DNA of 64,000 nucleotides from Stappia sp. TSB10P1A (GCF_900185725.1 NZ_FYAU01000024.1:310001-374000), one strand, 5' to 3'. Shown: positions 38,455 to 47,319, counted from the first letter of the stretch. Translations and numbers: made by a program. The notes: generated by a model from the letters alone, not told the origin.

Positions 38455-38913
38455 TTACCTCTTCTTCTTCTTCTTGTACTGTTCGTACAGGTCCGAAACA
38501 CGCTCGTTCAGGACCTTCATCACCGTCGGATTGCGCATGGTCCGGTCGTTGATGGCCGAGTTCTGGACGAGTTCGGCCTGGATGATGTCGCGCTCGAGGC
38601 TCTGGTCGCGTTTGCCCATGACGCTGTGCAGGGTGTCCGCGAACATCGCCCGGTCCCGGTCGGCGTTGAAGGTCCGCAAACCATAGGCCTTGGCGCGCAC
38701 GTTATACAGCGCGGCGTTGAGCTCCGTCACGATGACTTCGTCCCGAAGGAGCTCCTTCACCATGGACTCGTCTTCGAACAGCACGTCCGCGGCGAGGTTG
38801 CCGGCCTCTTCATGAAAGGCTTGCACATTCTTGTCGCCAATGTGGCGGCCGAGGTTCTTGTCCAAGTCGATGAATCCGTTGGGATCATCGCGCACCAAGC
38901 TGCTGAGAATCAT
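38455..38913 (-). CDS. Conserved-looking protein of unknown function, 152 aa
   Basis: I do not recognise this family. The protein starts MILSSLVRDDPNG, is rich in charged helical segments, has no signal peptide or membrane segment, and ends in a very basic tail (YEQYKKKKKR). Codon use looks like that of its neighbours. The ATG at 38913 has GGAAGGGAG before it, and a 9-bp inverted repeat at 38944-38975 lies just upstream. An in-frame longer start near 39312 would read through the repeat element and is unlikely. It stands alone between the NRPS cluster and the kinase gene. Confidence 0.7.
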   Translation of the reverse strand: MILSSLVRDDPNGFIDLDKNLGRHIGDKNVQAFHEEAGNLAADVLFEDESMVKELLRDEVIVTELNAALYNVRAKAYGLRTFNADRDRAMFADTLHSVMGKRDQSLERDIIQAELVQNSAINDRTMRNPTVMKVLNERVSDLYEQYKKKKKR

Positions 38914-38943
38914 AGTCCGACTCCCTTCCAGACAAAAAGAACT

Positions 38944-38975
38944 AATTTCAGATCTACATTCCAACGTCTGAAATT
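38944..38975. promoter_or_regulatory. Inverted repeat upstream of 152-aa gene
   Basis: Arms AATTTCAGA and TCTGAAATT are separated by 14 bases, 31 bp before the start of the leftward 152-aa gene. The spacing suits an operator over its promoter. Confidence 0.4.
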
Positions 38976-39174
38976 CTAGCGATAAAATCCTATGGTTGCA
39001 ACGTAATGTTGTATTTTTCAGGGAAATTCCGTTACGAGATGCAACTTCCGGCATGGTGCGGAGCAGCATCGTTCGGGGTGTCCGGCCGCCAGAGGGTGCC
39101 CCGGGCCACCGACCGGCAGGCCCGGGCCCTTGGCCGCGGGGTGGCCTGCCACGGGTCGTTTCCTCCGGTTTTGA

Positions 39175-39340
39175 CGAGTGTGGTGAATTTGAAATACGCC
39201 TCGTTTTGCAGCGGGCCGGCGAGCGTGTTTCAGACTCGAAAACCACGCTAGAAACATAGGCTTGCCAGTCACCCTTTTGAATCTGAAGTTCGTTGAGAGC
39301 ACGCCGCTCCATGTGACGAACTTCAGATTCGGATGAAAGG
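39175..39340. repeat. Two-hairpin intergenic repeat, copy B
   Basis: This is the second copy of the element at 6981-7146, in the same orientation. The 15-base arms at 39279-39293 and 39316-39330 pair perfectly around a 22-base loop, as in copy A. The outer pair GAGTGTGG/CCACGCTAG is slightly changed. Arms and the GAATTTGAAATACGCC block are well kept, while the stretch between them differs, as expected of a structure under selection or of a mobile element with conserved ends. Confidence 0.8.
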
Positions 39341-39403
39341 AAAGCTCCCGTCGGTCAGGGCCGATTTCCGATCCGGCGCGAGCGTCATGTAGCTTTCAGA
39401 AGC

Positions 39404-40711
39404 TCAGGCGTCTCTGGCGCGGGCGAAGAAGTCCTCACCGCCCATCTGCCCGCCTTTGAGAGCGATTTCGATCCTGGAGCCGTCGCGCCTTGAGCCCTGG
39501 CAGAGGGGAGCTCCGGGTGCAAGGGGGTGGACCACCTGCAGAACCACGAGGTCGAGGGCGCGCGCGACACGCCCTGATGTATCGCCGCCGGCGACGATCA
39601 CCTTGCGGAGCGCGGCGCGTTCGACGAGCGTTGCGAGCACCTTGCCAAGCGCCATGCCGATGCGGCGCTCCAGATCGCCGCGTTGGCGTTCGTCGACCGC
39701 GACACCGAAGTTCGCCTGTCCGCGGGCCGAATAGACCAGGACGGATTGGCCTGTCTGCAATACCGTTGTCGCGGTGTCGGCAGCCTTGTGACAGGCAGCC
39801 ATCATCGAACGATCCTCCATGAGCTCCGCCGGTTCGATGCGAATGAGCGCAAAGCCGTTGCGCGCTGCGGCGTCCATCTGCTGAGCGGTCACCGGCGAAC
39901 AACTGCCCGACACCACCGCAACCGGGCATGGCCCCTGAGCGAGGCGTGGTGGGGAACGAAACGTGCCGCCAGCGCCGATCCTGGGAGCGAGGGCCGTTTC
40001 CACTGCGCTCGACCCAACGCAGAAGATCGGCGCTTCGGCGCTTTCGCGATCGAGCCATCCGCCAATATCGGCGAGGTGACCGGGAGACGTCGTATCGAAC
40101 AGGACGGCACGGCCGTTTGCCTCCAGAGCCGGATAGTGCCCGGCTTCGAGGTCGGCGAGCGAAACAAGGTCGATGGGAAGCTTGGTTTGACAGGCCAGAT
40201 GGCGCCGCAGATCGGACTCCGTCATCGGCGTCACGGGATGTCGGCTCATGACGGGATGGCGGTCGAGGCGGTGAACCGTGGGCGCATGTCCCGCCCGAGC
40301 GAAAAGATGACCAAAGGCGACATAGCGACCCAGCGCCGGGGCGCCGACGACAATCGGCGTCGCCCGATCGCCGAAGAAGCGTCGGCCGATTTCCATTGCC
40401 TTGCCGATGCTGCCCTTCGTCGGCGAGGAGTCGAATGTCGAGCAGACTTTGTAATGCAGGACCCGGGGATTGAGATCGGCCAGGAAACGGAAGGCATCCG
40501 CCAGATGTGCCTCCATGTCATCGGGCGACATGGCCCGGCTCATGCCGGCGAGCCCGACGGCCTGCACGTCCGGCAGCAGGCGCATGGCCTCGTCCGTCGG
40601 CTCCAGGAGCAGCGCAGCCGACACGTTCGCCGAGGTGAGAGCGTCGAGCGCGTCCGTCGAGCCCGTGAAATCGTCGCCATAGAAGCAGAGCGAGGGTGAG
40701 AGGTCAGCCAT
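39404..40711 (-). CDS. Four-carbon acid sugar kinase family (DUF1537) protein
   Basis: This 435-aa protein belongs to the two-domain DUF1537/OtnK family, ATP-dependent kinases for sugar acids. The N-terminal substrate domain starts FYGDDFTGSTDAL near residue 9, the family hallmark, and contains KVCSTFDSSP near 90. The C-terminal nucleotide domain has VVSGSCSPVTAQQ near 240, VIVAGGDTSG near 375 and ALKGGQMGGEDFF at the end. The start overlaps the end of the RuBisCO-like gene by eight bases, so they form an operon. In the described isoapionate pathway a kinase of this type (OiaK) makes the substrate of a RuBisCO-like protein (OiaX or OiaT). The same pairing here suggests that or a similar pathway. 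Confidence 0.93.
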   Translation of the reverse strand: MADLSPSLCFYGDDFTGSTDALDALTSANVSAALLLEPTDEAMRLLPDVQAVGLAGMSRAMSPDDMEAHLADAFRFLADLNPRVLHYKVCSTFDSSPTKGSIGKAMEIGRRFFGDRATPIVVGAPALGRYVAFGHLFARAGHAPTVHRLDRHPVMSRHPVTPMTESDLRRHLACQTKLPIDLVSLADLEAGHYPALEANGRAVLFDTTSPGHLADIGGWLDRESAEAPIFCVGSSAVETALAPRIGAGGTFRSPPRLAQGPCPVAVVSGSCSPVTAQQMDAAARNGFALIRIEPAELMEDRSMMAACHKAADTATTVLQTGQSVLVYSARGQANFGVAVDERQRGDLERRIGMALGKVLATLVERAALRKVIVAGGDTSGRVARALDLVVLQVVHPLAPGAPLCQGSRRDGSRIEIALKGGQMGGEDFFARARDA

Positions 40712-41990
40712 TGCCCGTTCCCCGTCTTGTTCTGATCTGTCCGAATGTCCGGATTGAGGCCGCCAGAGCAGGATGGGTGGCTGCATGGTCATCGAGCGCA
40801 ATGCCGAGTTTCGCCGCCTCCCAGGCCTCGCGAAGGGCGCGAACACCCGCGGCAGCGCCGAGCGGATGGCCGAGGATCCCGCCGCCCGCCAGATAGAGAA
40901 GGTCGTCGCTGCCGACCTGCCGGAACGTCTCCGGGGCCTGGCCGCCCCACTGGCCCGAGGAGAACACCGGCATGACAGCCGCGTGCCGACCCAGGGGCGC
41001 CAGACACGCCCGTGCCGAGGCCGCGACCGAGGCGTCCTCCTCGAAGAACTTGCTCTGCAGCCCGCCGACATGGAGGTGATCGACGCCCGCATGACGCCAC
41101 AGTTTCTGATAGGCGGTGAAGCTGATGCCGAGCGAGGGATGGCGCGTCAGCATTCCCCAGCCGGCACGATGACCGTGGAGAGGAAGGGTGGAATGGCGTC
41201 TCAGCTCCCCGATCGCGGAAGGGCCGCAGGCGTTGAGCGAGACCATGATGCAGGTTCCACCGGCGGCGGCGACAAGGTCGTGGCTGCGGCGCATGTCGTC
41301 GGACTCTCCGCTGACATTGAATGCGAACATGGGCTTGCGTCCGGTTCGGTCCGCGACGCGGTCAAGGGCGCGGGAAACGGCCGCCACGCGTGCGGCCAAC
41401 GGAGCCGATGGCGGGTCGGTGAGGCACTCGTCGTCCTTGATGAAGTCGATACCGGCGTCGCCGAGCGTCTCGACCAGCGCGGCGATCTGCTCCGGCGGCA
41501 GGCCCAGCTTCGGCTTGACGATGGTGCCGATGATCGGGCCGGTCGGGATGCCCGTGAGCGAGCGCGTGCCGGCTACGCCAAAGGCGGGACCGGGAAAGCG
41601 GTCGGAGAAGCTTGCGGGAAGCTCGACGTCCTCGAGACGTATTCCGGTGAGTTCCTGAAGCTCGAACAGATTGCCGAGCAGGATCGCGAAGAGCGAAGCC
41701 AGGTTAGGTGCGAAGTTCTCGACGGGAAATGACACGCGTGCCACGGCACGGGTTGTGCGGACATCCCTTGCGAGCCCCGGCAAGGAGGTCGCGAGGCTGG
41801 GCAATGCGCCGTCCGCGACCCGATCCACCGCCTCGACCCTGGCCCCGTGCCGCCGCAGGACATCGTCGGTTTCGCCCGGGACCTGCACGAACGATCCGAT
41901 CGACTGTTCGCTGGCAAGCAGTTCGGCTGCCCTTTCGATGTCGATCGGGCTTTCGATGAGATAGGTGCAGTGAAGTCTTTCGTCGCTCAT
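40704..41990 (-). CDS. RuBisCO-like protein (form IV)
   Basis: This 428-aa protein has the fold of the RuBisCO large subunit. GTIVKPKLGL near 158 carries the first active-site Lys. GIDFIKDDEC near 185 has the Lys that is carbamylated and the two metal ligands, so the metal site looks complete. GHRAGWG near 275 and VFSSGQWGGQAPE near 360 follow. Its neighbour is a sugar-acid kinase, not a phosphoribulokinase, so it acts in catabolism and not in CO2 fixation. Members with such neighbours (OiaX, OiaT) decarboxylate or cleave 3-oxo-isoapionate 4-phosphate; which reaction applies here is open. It starts 15 bp after the upstream gene. Confidence 0.93.
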   Translation of the reverse strand: MSDERLHCTYLIESPIDIERAAELLASEQSIGSFVQVPGETDDVLRRHGARVEAVDRVADGALPSLATSLPGLARDVRTTRAVARVSFPVENFAPNLASLFAILLGNLFELQELTGIRLEDVELPASFSDRFPGPAFGVAGTRSLTGIPTGPIIGTIVKPKLGLPPEQIAALVETLGDAGIDFIKDDECLTDPPSAPLAARVAAVSRALDRVADRTGRKPMFAFNVSGESDDMRRSHDLVAAAGGTCIMVSLNACGPSAIGELRRHSTLPLHGHRAGWGMLTRHPSLGISFTAYQKLWRHAGVDHLHVGGLQSKFFEEDASVAASARACLAPLGRHAAVMPVFSSGQWGGQAPETFRQVGSDDLLYLAGGGILGHPLGAAAGVRALREAWEAAKLGIALDDHAATHPALAASIRTFGQIRTRRGTGNG

Positions 41991-42005
41991 GGTCTCGGCT
42001 CGATC

Positions 42006-42548
42006 CTAGAGCACGCGGCGGAACAGCGTCGGATAGTCGGTCACCAGCCCGTGGCCATCGACGTCCAGCTCCGTCTCGAAATGCCGAAACAGACCTTCGT
42101 AGCGATAGCGCCGATCGGACATCAGACAGGTATATGCCTGGAGCGCCGGCGCGAGGGTGAGGCTCGGCACTGCGATATAGACGACGCGGATCTCGCGACG
42201 CGCGCCTTCAGCAAGGCGAAGCCGGCGAATGGGCAGCGTGTTGGTGAGCGGGGTGGCGGAGATGTCGACATCGATACACCCCTGGAGCTCCGGCAATGGC
42301 GAGCCGGCACCGTCCCTCCAATTGCCTTCGCCATCGCTCGCCAGCCGCAGAGACGCTCCGCCGACGACATCGATCTCGACGCTCCGAACCGTCCAGTCGC
42401 CCGTGCAGTGCAACCGGTAGCGCGCGCCATAGGGACCGAACCGGTCTCCGGTCACCACGCTCTCGACGCGTATCTCAGAAGCCCCGACGGCGACGTCGGC
42501 ATGTTCGATGCCGAGCCCGTCCTCTGCTCTCCAGCGTGCCGTAACCAT
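42006..42548 (-). CDS. Putative glycolipid-binding family protein
   Basis: This 180-aa protein resembles the family named putative glycolipid-binding (PF06475), which I place by overall pattern: MVTARWRAEDGLGIEHADV at the start, TGDRFGPYGARYRLHC near 45, the Asp-rich GCIDVDISATPLTNTLPIRRL near 100 and a C-terminal YRYEGLFRHFETELDVDGHGLV. It has no signal peptide. The true role of the family is unclear. The ATG at 42548 has GGGAG before it; an earlier in-frame start at 42581 would sit in the operator. It is the first gene of the leftward operon with the RuBisCO-like protein and the kinase, so it may act on a sugar or sugar acid of that pathway. Confidence 0.75.
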   Translation of the reverse strand: MVTARWRAEDGLGIEHADVAVGASEIRVESVVTGDRFGPYGARYRLHCTGDWTVRSVEIDVVGGASLRLASDGEGNWRDGAGSPLPELQGCIDVDISATPLTNTLPIRRLRLAEGARREIRVVYIAVPSLTLAPALQAYTCLMSDRRYRYEGLFRHFETELDVDGHGLVTDYPTLFRRVL

Positions 42549-42579
42549 TTCCGTCTCCCTGTCGATCGGTTCACTGCAC

Positions 42580-42593
42580 AATAATTAATTATT
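42580..42593. promoter_or_regulatory. GntR-type operator candidate, site 1
   Basis: The perfect palindrome AATAATTAATTATT lies between the divergent catabolic operons, and a TTGACA -35-like box follows at 42599. The identical 14 bases occur in front of the GntR regulator gene (47353-47366), which argues that the regulator controls both. Confidence 0.75.
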
Positions 42594-42634
42594 TTTTATT
42601 GACAAGGAAAAATCGCGATGGGCATGATCTGGTC

Positions 42635-44014
42635 ATGCCTGATGTTGCGCCACAGCCATCGGCCGAGTGCGAGGGAGTTGAGAAATTGACGGTATTCCTG
42701 AGGGATTTCGCGACGGCACCGCTGCGCATCGCGCGCGGATCCGGCGTCTACCTCTTCGATGAAGAGGGCAATCGCCACCTTGATGCGATGGGAAGCGCGG
42801 GTGTCGTCGGCATCGGCCATGGCCGCACGGAGATCGCCGAGGCGCTGGCCGATGCCGGCGATCGCGTCACTTTCGTCTACAACGCCGGCTTCTCAAATCC
42901 GTGGCAGGAGCGGTTCGCGGCTTCGATACTGTCCGTCGCCCCGCCCGGGATGGGATCGGTCTATTTCTCGTCGGGGGGTTCGGAAGCGAACGAGACGGCG
43001 CTGAAGCTTGCCCGGCAGTACCACATCGAACGGGGAGAGCCGCGCCGTCACAAGATCATCGCGCGTTGGCAGAGCTATCATGGCGTCACCATCGCCACCC
43101 TCTCGATCTCCGGCCGCACGAGCTGGCGGCAGCCTTACGATCCCTATCTGTTGCCGGTGGTGCATATTCCCCCGCCTTACGAATATCGGTGTGGCTTGTG
43201 CGCCAGGCACGGCGGCTGTTCGCTTGCCTGCGCCGACGAGTTGGAGAAGGCGATCCTGCTGGAAGGGCCGGAGACCGTCTCCGCCTTCTTTGCCGAGCCG
43301 ATCGTCGGCACCACTTGCTCCGGCGTCGTGCCGCATGCGGATTATTACCGGCGCATCCGCGAGATCTGCGACCGCTACGGCGTGCTGTTCGTCGCCGACG
43401 AAGTGCTCACCGGCTATGGCCGCACCGGCCGGCCCTTCGCGATCCAGGAATGGGGCGTGACACCCGACATGATCACCGCCGGCAAGGCGATCGCCAGCGG
43501 CTACGCCGCCCTCGGCGCGACGATCATCAGCGACGAGATCACCGAATTCTTCCGCACCAGCAAACGCCGCTTCGTGCATGGCTTCACCTATAGCGGCCAC
43601 CCCGCCGCCTGCTTCATGGGCCAGCAGGTCTTCGAGATCATGACCCGCGAGGGCCTGTTCGAGAGGCCCGGCAAGACGGGGGCCTATCTGTTCGCGCGGC
43701 TGGAAGCGCTGCAGCAGCGCCACGCCTGCATCGGCGAGGTGCGCGGACGCGGGCTGTTCGCCGGCCTGGAATTCGTGGCCGACCGCGCCTCGCGCCGGCC
43801 CTTCGCCGAGAGCGAGCAGTTCACCGCGCGCCTGGCAGCGCAGATGCGCCTGCGAAACGTCATCATCAATCCCGGTGTTGCAGGCGCCAACTACGGGCGC
43901 GGCGGCGATCATATCCAGATCAGCCCCCCGTTCGTCATCACCGAAGACCAGATCGACCAGATCGTCGACGCCCTCGACGGCTCCCTGACGGCCATCGCCC
44001 GAACCGACGCATGA
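42635..44014 (+). CDS. Class III PLP-dependent aminotransferase
   Basis: This 459-aa fold-type I aminotransferase is of the class III (omega-transaminase) group. SSGGSEANETALKLARQYH near 110 and WQSYHGVTIATLSISG near 155 form the cofactor pocket. FVADEVLTGYGRTG near 260 carries the Asp that pairs with PLP, and TAGKAIASGYAALGA near 290 carries the Schiff-base Lys. A Cys-rich insertion (YRCGLCARHGGCSLACADE near 190) might bind a metal or form a bridge and is worth noting. The start is uncertain: ATG at 42635, or TTG at 42599 in the same frame. It heads the rightward operon and probably handles an amino or oxo intermediate of the sugar-acid pathway. Confidence 0.9.
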   Translation: MPDVAPQPSAECEGVEKLTVFLRDFATAPLRIARGSGVYLFDEEGNRHLDAMGSAGVVGIGHGRTEIAEALADAGDRVTFVYNAGFSNPWQERFAASILSVAPPGMGSVYFSSGGSEANETALKLARQYHIERGEPRRHKIIARWQSYHGVTIATLSISGRTSWRQPYDPYLLPVVHIPPPYEYRCGLCARHGGCSLACADELEKAILLEGPETVSAFFAEPIVGTTCSGVVPHADYYRRIREICDRYGVLFVADEVLTGYGRTGRPFAIQEWGVTPDMITAGKAIASGYAALGATIISDEITEFFRTSKRRFVHGFTYSGHPAACFMGQQVFEIMTREGLFERPGKTGAYLFARLEALQQRHACIGEVRGRGLFAGLEFVADRASRRPFAESEQFTARLAAQMRLRNVIINPGVAGANYGRGGDHIQISPPFVITEDQIDQIVDALDGSLTAIARTDA

Positions 44015-44023
44015 GGAAAAGCC

Positions 44024-44434
44024 ATGTTGAAAGCTGAAGTCTGCCACGGCTCGAAGGGCCGTGTCGTCGTGATGGACTCCATCACCAAGCTGACGCCGGA
44101 TGATGAAGGCGCCATCGTCGTCTCCGCCTCGCATGGCGGGGCGAGTTCGGGAGAATTCGCCCTCGCCGTCCCGGTCGGCGCGGTGTTCTTCAACGATGCC
44201 GGCTTCGGCAAGGAGAACGCCGGAGCCGTGGCGCTCGCCATGCTCGACGAGCGCGGGATCGCCGCCGGCGTCATCGCCCACACCAGCGCCCGCATCGGCG
44301 ATTCCCGGGACACCTGGGACAACGGCGTCATCTCCGACGTGAACCAGGCGGCCCGGAAGCTCGGGCTGCGCCCCGGCACCCGTCTGCAAACGGTGCTGAG
44401 CGAGCTCGTCGCGCCAGAGCGCCGGACGAACTGA
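44024..44434 (+). CDS. Unknown protein, 136 aa, in catabolic operon
   Basis: I do not recognise a named family. The sequence has a run of short glycine-rich beta-like segments (AIVVSASHGGASSGEFAL, VGAVFFNDAGFGKENAG) and AHTSARIGDSRDTWDNGVIS near 95, which look conserved and enzyme-like (Ser-His-Gly-Gly, Asp-Ala-Gly). There is no signal peptide or membrane segment. It sits 9 bp after the aminotransferase gene and 65 bp before the TRAP binding-protein gene, so it is part of the operon and probably takes part in the pathway. The ATG is preceded by GAGGAAAAGCC. Confidence 0.85.
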   Translation: MLKAEVCHGSKGRVVVMDSITKLTPDDEGAIVVSASHGGASSGEFALAVPVGAVFFNDAGFGKENAGAVALAMLDERGIAAGVIAHTSARIGDSRDTWDNGVISDVNQAARKLGLRPGTRLQTVLSELVAPERRTN

Positions 44435-44499
44435 CCCGAACATGCCCGCCCCAGCGGCGGCTGATCTCAAAGACAAAGCAAAACCGGAAGGGGATAGTT

Positions 44500-45465
44500 A
44501 TGAAGTCACAGCTCAAGACGTTCGTTGTTGCATGCGCCCTCGCCCTGTCGGCCGGGCTGCCGGCCGAGGCACAGACCCGCATCCGCATCGGCGGCACCGG
44601 CACGCCCGAGGGGCCGGACACCAAGGTGATCGAGCTGTTCAAGGCCAATCTGGAGAAGGAGCTTGGCGGCAGCGTCTCGGTGGAGATTTTCCCGGCTTCG
44701 CAGCTCGGCACCTGGAGCGAGATGGTCGAGCAGGTGAAGGGCGGCGTTCTCGAATGCATGTATGAGAGCGTCGGCGTCCTCGGCTCTTTCAGCCCGATCT
44801 CCAACATCGAAGGCGTCGCCTATCTCTATCGCGATGAGGACCATTTCTTCCGCATCTGGCGCGGGCCGGCGGGCAAGGCGGTGATCGAGTCCATTGCCGA
44901 GGACTCGGGCTTCCAGGTCGTCGGTCCGGGGTTCCGCGGGTTCCGGCAGTTTCTGGTGAAGAAGCCGGCGGACAGCCTCGCCGACCTTCAGGGCATGAAG
45001 GTGCGCGCGCCCGGCATTCCGGCCTATGTGACCTCCATTGCAGCACTCGGCGTCAATCCGACGTCGATCGCCTTTGAGGAAACCTATGCCGCGCTCCAGC
45101 AGGGGGTGGTCGATGGTCTTGAGCAGCCGCTGGTCGCCATCAAGGATCATCGTTTCTTCGAGGTGGCGAAACACCTCGTCGTCACCAACCACATGGCCGA
45201 GACGATGGCGTTCATCTGCAACGCCCCCTGGTACGCCGGGCTCGACGCTCCCGTGAAGGCGGCGTTCGAGACGGCGGCGGATGCGAGTGCCGACTGGTAT
45301 CGCGCCTATACCCAGGAGAGCAGCCAGCAGCTCATCGGCGAGCTGCAGGCGAACGGCCTCGTCGTCCACGCACCCGATCTCGAGGCGTTCGCCAGGCGCG
45401 CGGCCGAAGCCAGGCACGACGGAGCGCTCCAGCCCATCATCGACCGGTTCCGCCTGGTGAACTGA
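44500..45465 (+). CDS. dctP: TRAP transporter solute-binding protein
   Basis: This 321-aa periplasmic binding protein is of the DctP family. A signal peptide (MKSQLKTFVVACALALSAG..AEAQT) is followed by RIRIGGTGTPEGPDTKVIELF. The Arg-containing segment ADLQGMKVRAPG near 162, which normally binds the carboxylate of the ligand, is present. QGVVDGLEQP near 205 is another family mark. It works with the DctQ and DctM membrane proteins encoded next, bringing an organic acid into the cytoplasm with sodium. With the kinase and RuBisCO-like protein nearby, the ligand is probably a sugar acid. GGAAGGGGAT lies before the ATG. Confidence 0.95.
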   Translation: MKSQLKTFVVACALALSAGLPAEAQTRIRIGGTGTPEGPDTKVIELFKANLEKELGGSVSVEIFPASQLGTWSEMVEQVKGGVLECMYESVGVLGSFSPISNIEGVAYLYRDEDHFFRIWRGPAGKAVIESIAEDSGFQVVGPGFRGFRQFLVKKPADSLADLQGMKVRAPGIPAYVTSIAALGVNPTSIAFEETYAALQQGVVDGLEQPLVAIKDHRFFEVAKHLVVTNHMAETMAFICNAPWYAGLDAPVKAAFETAADASADWYRAYTQESSQQLIGELQANGLVVHAPDLEAFARRAAEARHDGALQPIIDRFRLVN

Positions 45466-45517
45466 TTGAACGGCGGCTCCCGGCGCCGTCTTGCCGGGAG
45501 CCGCGCGGGAGGAACTC

Positions 45518-46039
45518 ATGTCTCATATCATCATTCGCGTCGGCGCTGCGCTGCGCTGGATTTTGCGGCAGGGGCTCGCGCTGATGCTGCTCGCCATCAT
45601 CGTGCTGGTCTCCTTTCAGGTGGTCGCACGCTATGTCACTCACGGCGCCACCCATCAGCTCGCGGAAATCTGCCGCCTGCTGATGATCTGGATGGTCTTT
45701 TGCGGTGCCGCGCTGCTGGTCTCGATGCGCGACCTGATCCTCATCGATGTCGTCCAGCATCGGATGAGCCCAAGGGCTCGCGGCGCGCTCGGGCTGGGAA
45801 CGGATGCGCTCACCGCGCTGCTGCTGGTCTTCCTCAGCCACTACGCCTGGCAGTTGATCCAGATGGCCTCCGGCAAGATCGCCCCGGCGACGGGGCTGTC
45901 CTATCGGTGGTTCTATCTGCCACCGATCGTCTTTGGCGCGCTTGGCCTGTTCTTCATCATCGAGCGCCTGTTCACGCGCCGTCTCGTCTCCCCGGCCGCG
46001 TCCCTTCCGCCCTCGTCACCTGAGGAAATCCGCCCATGA
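45518..46039 (+). CDS. dctQ: TRAP transporter small permease
   Basis: This 173-aa DctQ-family protein has four predicted membrane helices (near 20-40, 52-72, 95-115 and 140-160). The start is the ATG at 45518 with GGGAGGAACTC before it, 52 bp after dctP. It overlaps dctM by four bases. It pairs with DctM in the membrane to form the TRAP importer. Confidence 0.93.
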   Translation: MSHIIIRVGAALRWILRQGLALMLLAIIVLVSFQVVARYVTHGATHQLAEICRLLMIWMVFCGAALLVSMRDLILIDVVQHRMSPRARGALGLGTDALTALLLVFLSHYAWQLIQMASGKIAPATGLSYRWFYLPPIVFGALGLFFIIERLFTRRLVSPAASLPPSSPEEIRP

Positions 46040-47319
46040 CCATGCTCGCGGTACTGTCCGCCGTCTTCTTCGTCCTCACGTTGCTGTCCGTGCCGATCGC
46101 CGTTTCCATGGGCGTTGCCGCGCTCGTCATTGTCGCCCTCTGGGGAACGCCGGGCGTCCTGCTGGCCCAGAAGCTGGTGAACGGGATCGATTCCTTTCCG
46201 CTGCTGGCGATCCCCTTCTTCATCCTGTCGGCGGCGATCATGAACAGCGGCGGCGTCACCGCGCGCGTCATCGACCTGTTCGCCAGCGCGCTCGGGCGGG
46301 TGCGGGGAAGCTCCGGCGTGGTCAATGTCGGGACCAACGTGTTCCTCTCCGGCATTTCCGGCTCCTCGGTCGCCGATGCGGCGGCGAGCGGCGCCCTGCT
46401 GATCCCCGAGATGAAGAAGGAAGGCTACTCGCCCGCCTTCGCGGCGGCCTTCACCGCGGGCGCGGCCGTGCTCGGCCCGATCATCCCGCCCAGCATTCCG
46501 CTGGTGATCTACGGGGTGATCGCCCAGGTCTCGATCATGAAGCTCTTCGTCGGCGCCTATATCCCCGGCTTCATCATCGCCGCGGCGCTGATCGCCTATG
46601 TCACCTATGTCGCCAGGCGCAAGCGGCTGGCGGCGCGCGGGAGCATCGCCTGGACCGAGATCGGCCGGAAGTTCCGGGTCAGCCTCTGGGCGCTGAGCAT
46701 GCCGCTGCTGCTTGCACTCGGGGCCAAGGGCGGCCTCTTCACGGTCACCGAACTGGGCGCGGTGCTGGTCTTCTACGCCCTGTTCGTCGGCTGGGTGATC
46801 CACCGTGAATTCCAGTGGCGCCAGTTTCCCGGGATGCTCACCGACGCCGCCCTGCAGACGGCCAATATCATGCTGATCGTCGGCATCAGCTCGTTTGTTG
46901 CCTATCTGATCGTCGTCAACGGCATTCCCCGGGATATCCAGGCGCATCTGCAGGCGGCCGATCTCGGTCCGCACGGCTTCCTGCTGCTGGTCAACATCAT
47001 CTTCCTCGTTGCCGGCATCTTCCTCGACTCGACGCCCGCCACCATCATCCTGGTGCCGATTTTCCTGCCCGCCGCTCTCGCCTATGGCATCGACCCGGTC
47101 CATTTCGGGCTGGTGGTCGTGCTGAACCTCATGATCGGACTGATCCACCCGCCTATCGGCCTCAATCTCCTGATCACCCAGTCGATTTCTCGCGCGCCGA
47201 TGGGCCAGGTCGTGCGGGAGAGCTTGCCGATCATCGCGATCATTCTGGCGGTGCTGCTGCTGATCACATATGTGCCGGCCACCGTGCTTTGGCTGCCGAA
47301 TGCCCTGGGGATGCCGTAG
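46036..47319 (+). CDS. dctM: TRAP transporter large permease
   Basis: This 427-aa protein has about 12 hydrophobic helices. Family motifs are NGIDSFPLLAIPFFILSA near 48, GISGSSVADAAASGALLIP near 100, and GPIIPPSIPLVIYG near 145, the loop that contains the transport core. LDSTPATIILVPIFLPA is near 330, and a PPIGLNLL segment in the C-terminal half mirrors the first. The start overlaps the dctQ stop (ATGA). The operon reads aminotransferase, unknown protein, dctP, dctQ, dctM, with the regulator gene after it. Confidence 0.96.
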   Translation: MTMLAVLSAVFFVLTLLSVPIAVSMGVAALVIVALWGTPGVLLAQKLVNGIDSFPLLAIPFFILSAAIMNSGGVTARVIDLFASALGRVRGSSGVVNVGTNVFLSGISGSSVADAAASGALLIPEMKKEGYSPAFAAAFTAGAAVLGPIIPPSIPLVIYGVIAQVSIMKLFVGAYIPGFIIAAALIAYVTYVARRKRLAARGSIAWTEIGRKFRVSLWALSMPLLLALGAKGGLFTVTELGAVLVFYALFVGWVIHREFQWRQFPGMLTDAALQTANIMLIVGISSFVAYLIVVNGIPRDIQAHLQAADLGPHGFLLLVNIIFLVAGIFLDSTPATIILVPIFLPAALAYGIDPVHFGLVVVLNLMIGLIHPPIGLNLLITQSISRAPMGQVVRESLPIIAIILAVLLLITYVPATVLWLPNALGMP

